This document shows positions 42,643 to 51,874 of a stretch of DNA of 64,000 nucleotides, piece by piece. Source of the stretch: Ruminococcus flavefaciens (lineage in GTDB: Bacteria; Bacillota; Clostridia; Oscillospirales; Ruminococcaceae); the NCBI RefSeq assembly GCF_900116855.1, contig NZ_UETD01000013.1, positions 1-64,000 on the forward strand. Direction: 5' to 3'. A program made the position numbers and the translations under genes. The notes under the pieces are model-generated. The model searched no databases, was not told the origin of the DNA, and saw nothing but the letters and a program-made list of their open reading frames with translations. How positions within the stretch are numbered: the stretch's first letter is position 1; each line of letters opens with the position of its first letter.

Positions 42643-45171
42643 ATGAAGATCGGTTTTTCAACACTCGCTTGTCCTGAATGGTCGTGGACTGATATCTACT
42701 CTATGGCTAAGGACTTCAGATTTGACGGAATAGAGATAAGAGGTCTCGGCAATGAGATTTTTTCCGTTAAGGCACAGCCCTTTACAGATTCTCAGCTACC
42801 CAATACAGTTGCAAAGCTCCGCTCTCTCGGACTGGAGATACCCTGTCTTTCTTCGGGTGCCTGCCTGAAGTTCAAGGACAAGTATCAGGAGGCTGAGGAC
42901 GAGATCAAGGCTTACGCTCAGCTTGCAAGCAAGCTCGGTGCTTCTTACATAAGAATACTCGGCGATCTTGAGCCTGCACCCGGAGGCGATGTTGATGATG
43001 AGTATATCGTGGAGACACTGAAGAAGCTTGTTCCAATTGCTGAGGAGTACAATGTTACACTGCTGGTAGAGACCAACGGCGTATATTCCGATACGGCACG
43101 TCTTGCTAAGATACTTGACAGCGTAAAGAGCAGAAAGGTGGCTGCCCTCTGGGATATGCACCACCCCTACCGTTATAACAACGAGTCTCCCGAGACAACT
43201 GTCGCAAATCTTGGCGAGTACATCAAGTATATTCAGGTCAAGGACAGCGTTATGCGCGAGGACGGCACTGTTGAGTACCGCATCATGGGCACAGGCGATA
43301 TTCCCGTAAAGCAGATGATAGAGGCTCTGGACACTATCAACTACAACGGCTATATCTCACTGGAATGGGTAAAGCGCTGGGCAAGAGACCTCAGCGACGC
43401 AGGTATCGTTATACCCCAGTTCGCAGAGTATATGGCTCCCTACAAGAAGTCACACAAGCACCCCCTCCAGACCAATATGAGAGGGGACGGTCAGTATCCG
43501 TGGCCCAAGGAGAGGATACTCAACTATACATTCCCCGACATACTGGACCGTATCTGTGAGCAGTTCCCCAATCAGTATGCTTTCCGCTATACTGAGCTGG
43601 ACTACACAAGAACATATCCCGAGTTCCGCGACGACGTTGACAACTTTGCACGCTCACTCCTTGCAATGGGCGTAAAGAAGGGCGACCACGTTGCTATCTG
43701 GGCTACAAATGTTCCCCAGTGGTATATAACCTTCTGGGCTACTACCAAGATAGGCGCTGTACTCGTAACAATGAATACAGAGTACCGTATCCACGAGGCT
43801 GAGTATCTGCTGAGACAGTCCGATACCATGACACTCGTTATGATCGACGGTATCAAGAACATCAACTATGTTGATATCATCAAGGAGCTCTGCCCCGAGC
43901 TTGACACCTGCGAGCCCGGTAAGCTCAACTCCGCAAGACTTCCTTACCTCAAGAACGTCATCACCGTTGATTCCAAGAACAACGGCTGCTACACATGGGA
44001 GGAGGCTGTTGAGCTTTCCAAGAACGTTCCCTACAGTGAGGTAGAGCGTGTAAGAAAGACCATTGATATCCACGATGTTGCAAATATGCAGTACACCTCG
44101 GGAACCACAGGCTTCCCCAAGGGCGTAATGCTTACACATTATAATGTAGTAAACAACGGTAAGGCTATCGGCGACTGCATGGACCTGTCCACAGCAGACC
44201 GCATGATGATACAGGTGCCTATGTTCCACTGCTTCGGCATGGTTCTGGCAATGACAGCTTCCGTTACACACGGTACAACGATGTCTCCTATAACAAGATT
44301 TTCTCCAAGAAAGGGACTGGCTTGTATCAACAAGGAGAAGATAACCTGCTTCCACGGCGTTCCCACTATGTTCATCGCTATGCTGGGACATGAGGACTTC
44401 GATAAGACCGACTTCTCCCACATGAGAACAGGTATCATGGCAGGCTCACCCTGTCCCATCAAGACCATGGAGGAAGTTATCGAGAAGATGCATATGAGCG
44501 AGATCTGTATCACATACGGTCAGACCGAGGCTTCTCCCGCTACTACCATGAGCAAGACCACAGACTCCATCGAGCAGCGTGTAAACACTGTCGGCGGACC
44601 TATCTTCGGTGTTGAGTGCCGTATCGTTGATCCTGAGACCAACGAGGTCCTCCCCGATGACGTTGACGGTGAGTTCGTTGCAAGAGGATACAATATAATG
44701 AAGGGCTACTACAAGATGCCCGAGGCTACGGCAGCAGCCATCGACTCCGAGGGCTGGCTCCACACGGGAGACCTTGCAAGACGCCGCTCAGAGGACGGTT
44801 ATTTCAAGATCACAGGACGTATCAAGGATATGATAATCCGCGGCGGCGAGAACATCTACCCCAAGGAGATAGAGGACTTCCTCTATACATACCCCAAGGT
44901 AAAGGATGTTCAGGTAATTGGCGTTCCCGATGAGGACTACGGCGAGGAGATCATGGCTTGTATCGTGCTTCAGGACGGCGAGACTGCTACCGAGCAGGAG
45001 ATCAAGGACTTCTGCCTTGCAAGAATGGCAAAGCACAAGTGCCCCAGATACGTTGATTTCGTTGACGGCTTCCCCATGAATGCCGCAGGAAAGATACTCA
45101 AGTACAAGATGAGAGAGCAGGCTGTCGAGAAGCTGAAGCTCCACAAGGCTGACAGTATCGTTACCGCATAA
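42643..45171 (+). CDS. Sugar-isomerase-like/AMP-dependent acyl-CoA synthetase fusion
   Basis: 842 residues from the ATG at 42643 (AAAGGA eight bases upstream; an ATG at 42634 precedes it). Residues 1-270 form an AP-endonuclease family 2/sugar phosphate isomerase TIM barrel (MKIGFSTLACPEWSWTDIY, VTLLVETNGVYS, AALWDMHHPY, YISLEWVKRW). From about 285 to the end there is a complete acyl-CoA synthetase/AMP-binding enzyme: AMP motif YTSGTTGFPKGV, YGQTEASP, GWLHTGDLARR, GRIKDMIIRGGENIYP and catalytic Lys in NAAGKILKYKM. Both halves keep their key residues. The fusion suggests one protein converts a sugar (or keto acid) and then activates a carboxylate; the actual substrates are unknown. Monocistronic, terminator at 45185. 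Confidence 0.9.
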   Translation: MKIGFSTLACPEWSWTDIYSMAKDFRFDGIEIRGLGNEIFSVKAQPFTDSQLPNTVAKLRSLGLEIPCLSSGACLKFKDKYQEAEDEIKAYAQLASKLGASYIRILGDLEPAPGGDVDDEYIVETLKKLVPIAEEYNVTLLVETNGVYSDTARLAKILDSVKSRKVAALWDMHHPYRYNNESPETTVANLGEYIKYIQVKDSVMREDGTVEYRIMGTGDIPVKQMIEALDTINYNGYISLEWVKRWARDLSDAGIVIPQFAEYMAPYKKSHKHPLQTNMRGDGQYPWPKERILNYTFPDILDRICEQFPNQYAFRYTELDYTRTYPEFRDDVDNFARSLLAMGVKKGDHVAIWATNVPQWYITFWATTKIGAVLVTMNTEYRIHEAEYLLRQSDTMTLVMIDGIKNINYVDIIKELCPELDTCEPGKLNSARLPYLKNVITVDSKNNGCYTWEEAVELSKNVPYSEVERVRKTIDIHDVANMQYTSGTTGFPKGVMLTHYNVVNNGKAIGDCMDLSTADRMMIQVPMFHCFGMVLAMTASVTHGTTMSPITRFSPRKGLACINKEKITCFHGVPTMFIAMLGHEDFDKTDFSHMRTGIMAGSPCPIKTMEEVIEKMHMSEICITYGQTEASPATTMSKTTDSIEQRVNTVGGPIFGVECRIVDPETNEVLPDDVDGEFVARGYNIMKGYYKMPEATAAAIDSEGWLHTGDLARRRSEDGYFKITGRIKDMIIRGGENIYPKEIEDFLYTYPKVKDVQVIGVPDEDYGEEIMACIVLQDGETATEQEIKDFCLARMAKHKCPRYVDFVDGFPMNAAGKILKYKMREQAVEKLKLHKADSIVTA

Positions 45172-45184
45172 TTAAAAATTATAA

Positions 45185-45228
45185 AGCCGTTTGTCTTCGG
45201 CACAGCAGTCGGAGACAGGCGGCTTTTT
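45185..45228 (+). terminator. Terminator of the fusion gene
   Basis: AGCCGTTTGTCTTCGGC (45185-45201) pairs with GTCGGAGACAGGCGGCT (45208-45224) with a few GU or mismatched pairs, followed by TTTTT. Confidence 0.85.
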
Positions 45229-45267
45229 GCATAATTCTTACAAATTGGAACACTTTTGCAGATTCAC

Positions 45268-45296
45268 TTGATTTGTTATACATTATGTGTTATAAT
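45268..45296 (+). promoter_or_regulatory. Promoter of the dockerin peptidase gene
   Basis: TTGATT (45268-45273), 17-base spacer, TATAAT (45291-45296), 30 bp before the ATG at 45326. Confidence 0.8.
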
Positions 45297-45325
45297 TGTC
45301 ATATATTACAGAAAGGGGAAAAGAT

Positions 45326-48300
45326 ATGAGTAAAATTCCAAGCAGATTGCTTGCGGCTGTTTCAGCGGCAATGATCTCCATTTCAGCTGCTCCAACAGCT
45401 GTTTATGCGGAAGTATCGATAAAAGACCTGTTTGATACAAATAAGGGGGCAGCTGTATCCTCTCAGGTCGGCTGTTTGTCTATGCCTGTGCTGAGAAGAA
45501 ATGCAGGCGGCGACGATATGAGCCTTGCTCCTACTGCCGATTATACTCCCATAAGCAGTAAAACTATGGCGGCTGAGCCGAAATGGATGCCGACAGCCTT
45601 TGATATGAGGAATGTATACGGCTCTACCGAGATCAAGGATCAGGACATATACGGTACCTGCTGGGCTCACGCAGCCATTGAGAGCGCTCAGTCCAGTTTG
45701 CTCGCTTCCGAGCCCGATATCGATCTTTCCGAGCTCCATACAGCCTTCTATACATATTACGGAGACGATGAGCTGAAGCTATTCAATAAGAGACCTCTGG
45801 AGATACTCAACGAGGGCGGCACCTCGAGAATGGTGTCTAATCTCTGGTCGCAGTGGATAGGTCCTGTCACCGAGGAGAAGATGCCTTACTACCATACAGA
45901 TATCTTTGATGACGGGACTGACATGGGCTATTTTCGCTATCAGGCGGACTATCACCTCAGAAATGCCTATAACTTTGATTTTTCCCGAAGCAGGGATAAC
46001 TTTGATGAGATAAATTCTCTTGTAAAGGACTTTGTTTACAGCGGCAGAGCGGTTGATGTGTCCTATATGTCCAACAAGTCGCTTAACTGGTCGGCTGAGT
46101 ACAGCAGCTCCTACACGAGCAGACCAAGACGCTTTGCCAACCATGCAGTCACAATAGTCGGATGGGACGACAATTTCTCCTCGGACCACTTCAGAAATCC
46201 TCCCGAGGGGAACGGAGCATGGCTATGCAAGAACAGCTGGGGAACAGATGACGGTGACAATGGTTATCTCTGGATATCCTATTATGACAATTCGCTGACT
46301 GATTTCGCTGTTTTTGAGCTGGATGATCTTGACGAGCATGAAATGATCTATCAGCATGACAGCTTTATACCGATACAGACTCTGTCCGCTTATGATGATC
46401 CCAAGGAGAACGGTCCGTCATATATGGCAAACGTATTTGAAGGACATTCCAATACACAGATAAGCTCCATAGGTACATACATATATAATGCAGGCACGGA
46501 GTACGAGATAACCATATATACCGATATACAGGATATCCTCGATCCGACATCGGGTATTCCGTCGAATGTGACCAAGGGAGTATGTGATCTTACTGGCTTC
46601 TACACTATCGATCTGGACAGCCCTGTTATACTTCCCGAAAACGAATGGTTCAGCGTCGTGGTAAAGCTCTATTGCCCCGACTCGCCTTTTGTAATACCGA
46701 TCGAGAGCAGTATGTATGTTGAGGACGGCGCCAGAAGAAGGACTGATCTTACTTCATACAGCACCGATGAGCAGATAAGGACATATACCAGATGGGGCGA
46801 GAGCTTTACAAGCCCTGACGGTGAGAACTGGACTGATGTAGTTGATGATCCGATCATCTACAACGAGGAGGAAGAAAAGCGGCTGCTGGATTCCTTTATT
46901 TTCCAGCTCTATGACGGACTCGAGCCCGAGGATACGGAGCTTCTTGAAGATGCTAAGAGAACCGAGGGATACTATACACGACTCTTTGACAAGGGAGAGG
47001 TAATGTGTACTCTCGGAAATGTTACGCTGAAGGCTTACGGAGACCCTATCGGCAAAGTAAGCTTCTCTCACCATGAGGGTATGGTAAATGCCGATGAAAA
47101 GATATCACTTTCAACACGCATGGACGAGGGAACTATATATTACCGTACAAACGACAATGAGGAGTACAAGCCGTATACCGAGCCCTTTGCCGTAACAGAG
47201 AAAATGAAGGTATCTGCTTATAATGACCTCTCATCTGTGTATGAAAACATTGATGATGCCATGCTCAATGTGATATCAACAAGGACGTTTACTCCGCACA
47301 GACCTGTCATGAACTGGATAGGATATAAGTTCAATGAGGACACTTACCGAGAGAAGATGAAGTACCTCAAAAAGGAGAACGAAAACGAGTACTCGATAGA
47401 AGTGCCGAGCTATATCGAGAATATATCCCTTTACTGTGGTACGGAATACGCCGTGAACTTCGATGGGGACTATTTTGGCGGATGTGAGTGGATAAGAAAT
47501 ATACCGCTTGAATACGGCATGAACGATATTGAGCTTACTCTTACCGGCGCCGGACTGCCCGATGAGGTGATCACGATCCATGCGAACAAGGCGATGATAG
47601 GCTTTGATATGGAAAAAGAAGTTATCGACTTCAGTTACGTTGACAAGATACTGGCTCCTGACGGCAGGGAACTGATGATCGGCAGTTCTATAAGCGATTA
47701 CGCAGGACAGTACCTGACCGTTATCAAGGACGGCAAGGAGAAGCAGATACTTGTCAATCCCAGACCTGTCATCAATGATCTTGAGATAGACTACCGCAAT
47801 GAGATACTCGGACCCATAAGCAAAAAAATTGCCGATAAGCTCATGGTGCGTACAGGCGACGATGAGGAAAACCCGTTTATAGAGGCTGTTCCGAGAATAG
47901 CCCCGGGAGATGAATTCTACGGCACCGATATGCTCCAGTATTATATAAGGATAATCCCCGGAGAGACTATAACCTTGAAAGTCAACTCCGACAGCGAGAA
48001 TATGGCGAGCAGTTCCGTTACATATAAGATACCCGAGGCTCCTAAGGAAGTTCCCGACCCGAGGGATTTTTATGAGAATTCACAGGGACTCATAGTTTCA
48101 GACGACAATTCAAAGTATGAAGCGGGATTAACGGATTATATGCCTTCTGACCTCATAGACGTTGTAGGTATGGACTACGGCTATCATGATCCTGCTGAAT
48201 TCCGTGCCCTTCTCAGAAACCGCTACGGAGCAGAGGAAACGGAAATAGAAGAAGTTTTTTCAGCAGACTATCTTGAATTTGATCACCTTGAATTAAAGTG

Positions 48301-48577
48301 TGAGTATGTGGTGAGATATGCGGCTACGTCCGACAGCTTTGCTTCCGCAGGCGTTGTATTTATACCGCGAGTACGTGCAGATGTGAACGCAGATATGCAT
48401 ATTGACGCCAATGATGCTTCGGAAGTCCTTCGGCACTATGCTCTGATATCAGGCGATCTGGAAGGTTCGCTCGATGATTATGAGCAGTACATAGCCGACG
48501 TGAACAGCGACGGAAAGGTCGATGCTGTTGATGCGTCTCAGATACTCCGTATGTATGCGGATCTGTCTGTGTCATAG
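45326..48577 (+). CDS. Secreted C1A papain-like cysteine peptidase with dockerin
   Basis: 1083 residues from the ATG at 45326 (GAAAGGGG upstream). Signal peptide ends about AVYA-EV (residue 29). The C1A domain (about 85-325) has Gln106, catalytic Cys112 in YGTCWAHAAIES, His273 in FANHAVTIVGWDD and Asn303 in CKNSWGTDDGDNGYLW. A lectin-like domain follows (about 375-480), then a CHB_HEX-like Ig fold (YYRTNDNEEYKPYTEPFAVT) and two more beta domains. The C-terminus is a type I dockerin: two calcium loops DVNADMHIDANDASEVL and DVNSDGKVDAVDASQIL. So the peptidase should dock on a cohesin scaffold outside the cell, like those of cellulosome-forming Ruminococcus. Target protein unknown. Confidence 0.93.
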   Translation: MSKIPSRLLAAVSAAMISISAAPTAVYAEVSIKDLFDTNKGAAVSSQVGCLSMPVLRRNAGGDDMSLAPTADYTPISSKTMAAEPKWMPTAFDMRNVYGSTEIKDQDIYGTCWAHAAIESAQSSLLASEPDIDLSELHTAFYTYYGDDELKLFNKRPLEILNEGGTSRMVSNLWSQWIGPVTEEKMPYYHTDIFDDGTDMGYFRYQADYHLRNAYNFDFSRSRDNFDEINSLVKDFVYSGRAVDVSYMSNKSLNWSAEYSSSYTSRPRRFANHAVTIVGWDDNFSSDHFRNPPEGNGAWLCKNSWGTDDGDNGYLWISYYDNSLTDFAVFELDDLDEHEMIYQHDSFIPIQTLSAYDDPKENGPSYMANVFEGHSNTQISSIGTYIYNAGTEYEITIYTDIQDILDPTSGIPSNVTKGVCDLTGFYTIDLDSPVILPENEWFSVVVKLYCPDSPFVIPIESSMYVEDGARRRTDLTSYSTDEQIRTYTRWGESFTSPDGENWTDVVDDPIIYNEEEEKRLLDSFIFQLYDGLEPEDTELLEDAKRTEGYYTRLFDKGEVMCTLGNVTLKAYGDPIGKVSFSHHEGMVNADEKISLSTRMDEGTIYYRTNDNEEYKPYTEPFAVTEKMKVSAYNDLSSVYENIDDAMLNVISTRTFTPHRPVMNWIGYKFNEDTYREKMKYLKKENENEYSIEVPSYIENISLYCGTEYAVNFDGDYFGGCEWIRNIPLEYGMNDIELTLTGAGLPDEVITIHANKAMIGFDMEKEVIDFSYVDKILAPDGRELMIGSSISDYAGQYLTVIKDGKEKQILVNPRPVINDLEIDYRNEILGPISKKIADKLMVRTGDDEENPFIEAVPRIAPGDEFYGTDMLQYYIRIIPGETITLKVNSDSENMASSSVTYKIPEAPKEVPDPRDFYENSQGLIVSDDNSKYEAGLTDYMPSDLIDVVGMDYGYHDPAEFRALLRNRYGAEETEIEEVFSADYLEFDHLELKCEYVVRYAATSDSFASAGVVFIPRVRADVNADMHIDANDASEVLRHYALISGDLEGSLDDYEQYIADVNSDGKVDAVDASQILRMYADLSVS

Positions 48578-48816
48578 GAATGGTGAACGGGTTTGAAGAA
48601 GCACACAAAAAAATGCACAGAAGACGACCGGGATTTTGTATTCGTTAGGCAATAGGCATAAAAGTGTGCTCCTGTATTTGTGTAATAAACGTCAAAACGC
48701 TTTTACCGATTTGTAACTTTTATTTTTTAGAGGTGCGATTTATGTTATTGTTGCTAAAAAAATAGCGTTGAAAATGTACATTGCGCCCAAAAAAGATTAA
48801 AGAACGATACAAAGCA

Positions 48817-48845
48817 TTGACTTTGACCGCAAAATACGGTATATT
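48817..48845 (+). promoter_or_regulatory. Strong promoter upstream of the sugar-binding protein leader
   Basis: TTGACT (48817-48822), 17-base spacer, TATATT (48840-48845). About 400 bp before the start codon of the solute-binding protein. Confidence 0.75.
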
Positions 48846-49196
48846 TGTAAATGCAAAAGCAATTGTTGCACAGTTCTGTATATGCGGTGCGGAAGGCATG
48901 ACGGTCTGATACACAGGCAGTAAAGAACGTGATACGGTAACATTCGGAAGTGTAAGGGCTTTTATGACGAAGCCTGCGGAGTACATTCGCAGACCGAGCC
49001 GCCATGACATGAAAGAATGCGAAAGTATAAAAGACATTGCCCAGCATGATAAAAGAAAGCTAATGACGAAAGTCATGGCTATAGCTTCATAGAACAGAAG
49101 CAGGGAAGACATACGGTTGCAGGACGTCAGCGGTGAGCACAATCATCGGACAGAGAAAAATAACCGCGATGTTGCCCGCAAAACATTAATTACCGA

Positions 49197-49222
49197 ATAT
49201 TATACACGGAGATGTATAATAT
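49197..49222 (+). promoter_or_regulatory. Inverted repeat overlapping a TATAAT box
   Basis: ATATTATACA (49197-49206), six bases, TGTATAATAT (49213-49222): perfect 10-bp arms. The right arm includes TATAAT (49215-49220), so it may be an operator at a second promoter, or a hairpin close to the start codon at 49247. Confidence 0.6.
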
Positions 49223-49246
49223 ACATATTTAAGGAGGAAAAATCTC

Positions 49247-50710
49247 ATGAACACACTTAAGAGAACTTTAGCTTTAGTAGCTACACTCGCAATGGCAGCT
49301 ACAGCATTCGCAAGCTGTGGAGATGACAAGAAGGAGTCATCTTCAAAGGCTGACGAAACAACAACAGCTGCTCAGGAAGATACAACAGCTGCTGAGGAAA
49401 CAACAGCAGAGCCTGAGGGCGACGGCACAATTGATCCCTCAGTTGGCGTAGGCGGCGACACATTCACAGTTGCAGCTTGGAACCACGATGACGTTCCTGC
49501 TCTTATCGCTCAGTGGAAGGGCCTTGACTACGATACAGTAGTTGCAGACCTCGCTGACAACAAGGTTGAGGGCATCAAGTTCATCGACTTCGGTGTAGGC
49601 GGCGGTCAGGCTTCCGAGAACTATGACCAGCTCTTCAATGACGGCAGCGACCTCGACGTTTACTTCTGCGAGGCTGACTGGGCACTCAAGTACATCAACG
49701 ATGATGAGAAGACACTTCCTCTCACAAAGCTCGGTCTCGGCGATTCTGACTTCGCTAACATCTACAGCTACACAGACGAAATCGGTAAGGATTCCAACGG
49801 CGTTCGTAAGGGTATCTCATGGCAGGCTGCAGCAGGCGGCTTCGCTTACAGAGCTGACCTCGCTGAGGAATATCTCGGTGCTAAGAGCCCCGCAGAGATG
49901 CAGGAGCAGATCGGTACTTGGGAAGATTTCGTAACAGCTGCTAAGACAATCTCTGACAAGACAAGCGGCGGTGTTGCACTTGCTGATACACTTGGCGGTC
50001 TCTGGCAGGCATTCGCTTGCGGACGTACACAGCCTTGGGTTGTTGACAACAAGCTCGTTGTTGATGACTTCTGCAAGAACTTCGCTGACACAGCTAAGGA
50101 GCTCTGGGATTGCGGCGGTATCACAAAGAACAGCCAGTGGACAGACGAGTGGACAGCTGCTGGTGTATCCGGTAACTGCATGGGCTACTTCGTATCAACT
50201 TGGGGCTTCGGCGGATTCTTCCTCGATGCTGCAGGCGGCGAAGGCGGCGAGCAGTATGGTAAGTGGGCAGTATGCCAGGGCCCGACTCCTTTCTACTGGG
50301 GCGGTACTTGGATCGTTGTTAACCCCGCTACAGACAACGGTGAAGAGGCTCGTGACTTCATCCTCTCAGCTACATCTGATGAGGCTGCAATGTCTGAGTA
50401 CGCTACAAAGAAGCCTGAGTATGTAAACAACTCAAAGGTTATGGATGAGCTTATCGCTGGCGATACAGTATTCAACGAGAAGATCTCCGGAAACTTCAAG
50501 GACAAGCAGAACTACTTCGCAGAGCTCGCTGAGAATGCTAAGAGCATCGACTTCAAGGGCCTTATCACTCCTTACGATGCTACAATCAAGGGCAACTTCG
50601 CTGACGCTGTTAAGGAGAACTACCTTGAGGGCGGCAAGGACTGGGATGCTACAGTTGAAGCATTCAAGGATAAGGTTGCTGAGTCTGTACCCGATCTCGA
50701 AATTGACTAA
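49247..50710 (+). CDS. Abundant sugar-binding lipoprotein of ABC transporter
   Basis: 487 residues, family 1 solute-binding protein. Signal peptide with lipobox FASC (MNTLKRTLALVATLAM... to AFASC), then a Thr/Glu-rich spacer (DETTTAAQEDTTAAEE, about 35-60) and the ligand-binding domain. Codon use is strongly restricted (GCT/GTT/AAG and similar), as in highly expressed proteins. ATG at 49247 after AAGGAGGAAAAATCTC. Followed by two permeases; sugar unknown, no hydrolase in the operon. Confidence 0.93.
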   Translation: MNTLKRTLALVATLAMAATAFASCGDDKKESSSKADETTTAAQEDTTAAEETTAEPEGDGTIDPSVGVGGDTFTVAAWNHDDVPALIAQWKGLDYDTVVADLADNKVEGIKFIDFGVGGGQASENYDQLFNDGSDLDVYFCEADWALKYINDDEKTLPLTKLGLGDSDFANIYSYTDEIGKDSNGVRKGISWQAAAGGFAYRADLAEEYLGAKSPAEMQEQIGTWEDFVTAAKTISDKTSGGVALADTLGGLWQAFACGRTQPWVVDNKLVVDDFCKNFADTAKELWDCGGITKNSQWTDEWTAAGVSGNCMGYFVSTWGFGGFFLDAAGGEGGEQYGKWAVCQGPTPFYWGGTWIVVNPATDNGEEARDFILSATSDEAAMSEYATKKPEYVNNSKVMDELIAGDTVFNEKISGNFKDKQNYFAELAENAKSIDFKGLITPYDATIKGNFADAVKENYLEGGKDWDATVEAFKDKVAESVPDLEID

Positions 50711-50749
50711 TCTCTTTTGATTAATTAATAAGCAACAAATGGAGATATG

Positions 50750-50777
50750 CCTACGGGGTACTTATGTATCCCGTAGG
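50750..50777 (+). other. Intergenic hairpin between binding protein and permeases
   Basis: CCTACGGGGTAC (50750-50761), TTAT loop, GTATCCCGTAGG (50766-50777): 12-bp stem with one wobble pair. Such hairpins between a binding-protein gene and the permease genes limit downstream transcription or protect the upstream message, giving more binding protein than permease. Confidence 0.65.
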
Positions 50778-50818
50778 TGTATATTTATCTGTACTATTAT
50801 TCCGAGAGGGTGTGTGTT

Positions 50819-51874
50819 ATGGCATCAGGCGCGCAGAGACGTATAAAGTCTATCAGCTACGCTAAGTATGGCTATATTTTTATATTGCCATTTTTTCTTG
50901 TTTATTTCTTTTTCCAGTTATGGCCGCTGATCAACACCTTTATAGTAAGTTTCCACGGCAACGGTAAGACCGTTGAAGACTGGGTAGGACTCCAGAACTA
51001 TAAAGATGTCCTTTTTGGCGGTGAAGGTCGTAGAGTAAGAGTTATCCATGAGAGCTTCTTCAGATGTCTGAAGAATACAGTTATCCTCTGGGTAGGTAAC
51101 TTTATTCCTCAGCTTGCTCTTTCACTTTCTCTTGCTGTATGGTTTACAGAAGCACAGTTAAAGATCCCTGGCAAGGGCTTCTTTAAGGTTGTTATGTACC
51201 TTCCAAACATCATCACAGCTGCTTCAGTAGCTGTACTCTTCCTTCAGCTCATGGGTCAGTCCGAAACTAACCCGGGAGCTATCAATTTCCTCTTATACAA
51301 GATGGGAATAGTTAAACGTGATTCGGCTTCGCTTCTATATCATACAGTACCTTTCATTGAGGGCGTATGGCAGTCACGAATCGTTATCATGTTCATTCAG
51401 ACATGGATGTGGTTTGGTAATACAATGATCATGCTTATGTCTGGTATCCAGGGTATCAACCCCTCACTGTTCGAGGCTGCAAGCATCGACGGTGCAAGCT
51501 CAGGACAGGTGTTCAGAAAGATCACTCTGCCCCTTCTTACTCCTATCATGGCTTATACACTTATCACCTCCATGATCGGTGGTCTCCAGATGTTCGATAT
51601 TCCTTTCCTGTACACCAAGACAGGCAACGTTAAGGATCATCTCAAGACTGTGGCTGTAATGATCTTCCAGTACTTCCATGCTCAGGCTAATGAGAATAAG
51701 ATGGGCTATGCAGGTGCTGTATCAGTACTGCTGTTCTTCATCACTCTTGCACTCGGTCTTATCGCATTCTACATGACTCGTGATAAGGATGAGATCGCTA
51801 AGAAGAAGCAGCGCAAGAAGATCGCTAAGCAGGCTAAGCTTGAAAGTAAGCAGTTTGGAGGTATCAGCCTATGA
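50819..51874 (+). CDS. Carbohydrate ABC transporter permease (MalF type)
   Basis: 351 residues from the ATG at 50819, preceded by GAGAGGGTGTGTT. Six membrane helices; EAA loop NPSLFEAASIDGASSGQVFR near residue 240. It has a cytosolic C-terminal tail rich in Lys. Overlaps the next permease by 4 bp. Confidence 0.93.
   Translation: MASGAQRRIKSISYAKYGYIFILPFFLVYFFFQLWPLINTFIVSFHGNGKTVEDWVGLQNYKDVLFGGEGRRVRVIHESFFRCLKNTVILWVGNFIPQLALSLSLAVWFTEAQLKIPGKGFFKVVMYLPNIITAASVAVLFLQLMGQSETNPGAINFLLYKMGIVKRDSASLLYHTVPFIEGVWQSRIVIMFIQTWMWFGNTMIMLMSGIQGINPSLFEAASIDGASSGQVFRKITLPLLTPIMAYTLITSMIGGLQMFDIPFLYTKTGNVKDHLKTVAVMIFQYFHAQANENKMGYAGAVSVLLFFITLALGLIAFYMTRDKDEIAKKKQRKKIAKQAKLESKQFGGISL

Larger units (their letters stand above)
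48578..49246 (+). other. 669-bp intergenic region with probable structured leader RNA
   Basis: No convincing protein gene in either strand. A strong promoter lies at 48817-48845. Downstream, many complementary segments can pair: ATGCGG with CCGCCAT, GGTCTG with CAGACC (about 48900 and 48990), GGCTT with AAGCC, CTGCG with CGCAG, and the GAAA-capped hairpin ATGAC-GAAA-GTCAT nested in AAGCT/AGCTT (about 49055-49090). An inverted repeat follows at 49197-49222. It may be the 5' leader (about 395 nt) of the highly expressed sugar-binding protein, or a free-standing small RNA. No known riboswitch motif was recognised. Confidence 0.55.

Noticed and set aside
43654..44421. 255-residue minus-strand frame over the ligase fusion
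   Set aside because: Antisense shadow of the acyl-CoA synthetase; His/Cys-rich composition typical of reversed coding DNA.
48720..49142. 140-residue minus-strand open frame upstream of the sugar-binding protein
   Set aside because: No ribosome binding site, no family, and it runs antisense to the promoter-led leader region; the composition is not protein-like.
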